Of a stretch of DNA of 21,055 nucleotides, positions 19,408 to 21,055 are shown piece by piece; the stretch's first letter is position 1, and every line of letters begins with the position of its first letter. The translations under genes and the position numbers were made by a program. This stretch comes from Basidiobolus heterosporus B8920 (taxonomy: Eukaryota > Basidiobolomycota > Basidiobolomycetes > Basidiobolales > Basidiobolaceae), in assembly GCA_000697455.1 (NCBI GenBank), contig JNET01030517.1:1-21055 (forward strand). The letters run 5' to 3'. The notes beneath the pieces were generated by a model that did not search any database, was not told the origin of the DNA, and saw nothing but the letters and a program-made list of their open reading frames with translations.

Positions 19408-19685
19408 CATACCAATGCTAATTTCCATGGGCTCCAATTGGCTTAGATGATTCATGTGAAATAAGGCACCATCGATACTACAGTCTCCGATTGGAGAGAC
19501 CACATAAAATAGATCATCTAATGCAATTGCACATCGAAATTTTGGGCATTTTCGATGAATAAACCTACCTCCCTAGAAGAGTTCTCCACAGTTTACTAAT
19601 ACCGGAGTTTCCAAATTAGGATATAGGAGTCATGAATGTATACAATTTCAAGAGTGATACAGCTATCGTTGATCAAAGGGATTGG

Positions 19686-19717
19686 CTGGTACGAACTAGC
19701 TGGTACGAATTAACTGG
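19686..19717 (+). repeat. 14-base tandem repeat, 2.3 copies
   Basis: CTGGTACGAACTAG is followed directly by CTGGTACGAATTAA and CTGG. Confidence 0.7.
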
Positions 19718-20062
19718 CATTGATGCTCAGCTTCAACAGATGGAGGCCGTTGCTTTCTCGCAATGTCTAATTATCTTTGGTGGAATAATGAGCAGCAATT
19801 CTTCCACCGCCCACGCATGACACATATTCACTCACACCATGCATGTTTGGCAGATGGACTTGATCCAACATGCTGTCTCAATCTGAGATGCTGGTATCTT
19901 GCGTTCTCAAGTCTTGATGCAACCATTTGCCATTTAACGTAGTATGCATTTCCTTAAGTGATAGGGGCTTAGGGGATGGCCTTATTACACTGAGTGCAAT
20001 GGGTACATTCTGGATATCGGGCGATCATTTGGCGGAATCACTATTTTAAGGGAACCAGAGTA

Positions 20063-20105
20063 GCAGTTGTTGTAGTAGTAGTAGTGATATTAGTAGCAGC
20101 AGTAG
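20063..20105 (+). repeat. Imperfect trinucleotide array (GTA/GCA)n
   Basis: About 14 three-base units, mainly GTA/TAG with GCA units, run straight into the hexamer array that follows. Confidence 0.65.
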
Positions 20106-20175
20106 AGCTAGGGCTAGGGCTAGGGCTAGGGCTAGGGCAAGGGCAAGGGCAAGGGCAAGGGCAAGGGCAAGGTTA
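20106..20175 (+). repeat. Hexanucleotide array GGGCTA x4 then GGGCAA x6
   Basis: Four perfect GGGCTA units (20111-20134) are followed by six perfect GGGCAA units (20135-20170), with partial units at both ends. The abrupt switch of one base in the unit suggests two separate rounds of expansion. The unit resembles a telomere hexamer variant, but one end is a gene spacer, not a chromosome end. Confidence 0.9.
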
Positions 20176-20425
20176 GCGTCTATCACTGAAACACCACATT
20201 ATACTCTAACTCAATTTAATAAATCCTACATAAATTTATCTCAGTTCTTTGAAATTTAGCCCTCTATTTAGCAATAGCGATAATCTCATCACATTCACCT
20301 GAAGGCGAAATAGTCTGACTAATCAAGTTTAGGTATGGATTTAGAATACTTGCCGTGTATCCCTTGAGCTTGGAGATCTATTGTTGTTGCAAGAAACTAC
20401 CAGCCATTCCGATACTGTTTCTAAA

Positions 20426-21055
20426 ATGGAGTACATGAGCAATATAGGGGATAATAGGGACATGTACAGGCCCTCATTATTCGAACTCGTGGCTCAAGAC
20501 AAAATGCGTGACATGCTTCAACCCGCAGTTCGCTATGTGTTAACTGTAATTGAACATTTCGTTTTACTACCGCAATTCAAAACGGTTTCTGATCTATCTG
20601 AAAATACTTCTAAATCTAGGTATATGCTCAACGTTATCCTCGATACCTTCTTCGAATTGTCAACCGCTTTGAAGAAATATTCAACGTCGCCATGTTTTTT
20701 GTGGAAAGACACTATTTAAGAAGATACGGTTAGTCAAGCTAATTCCATGTCATTTCGTCAACACAACAATAATTATCCTCCTTCTTCCAGGCGGAACTTT
20801 TGCCGAGAATTTCTACGGATTAAAACGTACCAGAACTCAAAAAATTGAAGAATCCGATAAACTAACTGAACGAGATATATACAATTCTTTATTCTTCTCT
20901 GTAAGTCTATCTTAGTCATGTTGACTAGCAAAACCGATGAAACTAAACCAAATTGCTTCAGATTGGCCTTCCTTACTTGAAAAGTAAGCTTGACAACCTA
21001 TACGAGAAAGTCAGTGGTGGCTCAGGTGCGCTTTTGTTTGGGGAAGAATTTTCAG
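20426..21055 (+). CDS. PEX12: Peroxin PEX12, N-terminal part (4 exons seen, gene runs off the window)
   Basis: PEX12 is a peroxisomal membrane RING protein that works with PEX2 and PEX10 as the ubiquitin ligase recycling the import receptor PEX5. Exons are 20426-20545, 20620-20728, 20791-20900 and 20962-21055. Introns of 74, 62 and 61 bases have GT...AG ends and matching phases. The 144 residues joined this way follow the conserved N-terminal domain: [24 protein letters not shown] (14-37), [38 protein letters not shown], and [21 protein letters not shown] 20426 was chosen because it gives the usual start (MEYMSNIG) and the frame above it has only a TTG. The first intron would otherwise read through in another frame. 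The membrane segments and the C-terminal RING lie beyond the window. The gene is divergent from MTHFR. Confidence 0.93.

Larger units (their letters stand above)
19408..20425. other. Divergent intergenic region between MTHFR and PEX12
   Basis: No convincing gene is present; the 62-codon plus-strand frame at 19632-19820 lacks support. The region holds three tandem repeats, listed separately, and presumably the PEX12 promoter, in which I recognise no element. Confidence 0.5.

Noticed and set aside
19632-19820. 62-codon plus-strand frame beginning MNVYNFKSD
   Set aside because: It contains the 14-base tandem repeat, lies in a divergent promoter region and has no recognisable features.
20106-20175. 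True telomere or chromosome end
   Set aside because: The unit differs from usual telomere repeats, there are only ten copies, and single-copy genes continue on both sides.
19994-20176. 60-codon plus-strand frame ending in GLGLGL and GQGQGQ
   Set aside because: Translation of the trinucleotide and hexamer microsatellites; no start codon support.

Overview
The window looks like nuclear DNA of a fungus, probably an early-diverging lineage. Genes are compact and single-copy. Introns are short (55-89 nt) with GT...AG ends and yeast-like branch sites such as TACTAAC. The proteins are fungal housekeeping types: a Ded81-like cytosolic asparaginyl-tRNA synthetase, a two-domain methylenetetrahydrofolate reductase, an RTF2 protein, a NOL11-type ribosome-biogenesis factor and the peroxin PEX12. 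I cannot place the organism more finely from sequence alone.

Layout, left to right. Positions 1-1768 are AT-rich and mostly non-coding, with a decayed tRNA-derived repeat (142-214) and one unexplained exon-like open frame (597-915). Eight genes follow, all on the minus strand: asparaginyl-tRNA synthetase (1769-3548, 2 exons); a membrane-anchored alpha/beta hydrolase (3935-6052, 11 exons reconstructed here); a small unknown protein (6482-6955); two intronless pentatricopeptide-repeat (PPR) proteins (7190-8410 and 9251-12286); RTF2 (12706-13563); NOL11 (13873-16750, 2 exons); and MTHFR (17488-19319, 2 exons). PEX12 (20426 to beyond the window end, at least 4 exons) lies on the plus strand, divergent from MTHFR across 1.1 kb that holds a Gcn4/AP-1-like site, a TATA box and microsatellites.

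There is no obvious shared pathway. The genes cover cytosolic translation, mitochondrial RNA handling (two PPR proteins), rRNA synthesis, replication-fork control, one-carbon metabolism and peroxisome biogenesis. The tandem PPR pair is the only local cluster with a common theme.

The most interesting points are these. The hydrolase has glycine where the catalytic serine should be and looks like a pseudoenzyme. The larger PPR protein has about 24 uninterrupted plant-like 35-residue repeats, whose code residues predict a very G-rich RNA target. Microsatellites at four intergenic places all have a six-base period. A tRNA-headed SINE-like relic lies at the left edge. I saw no virus-derived element, CRISPR array or rRNA gene.
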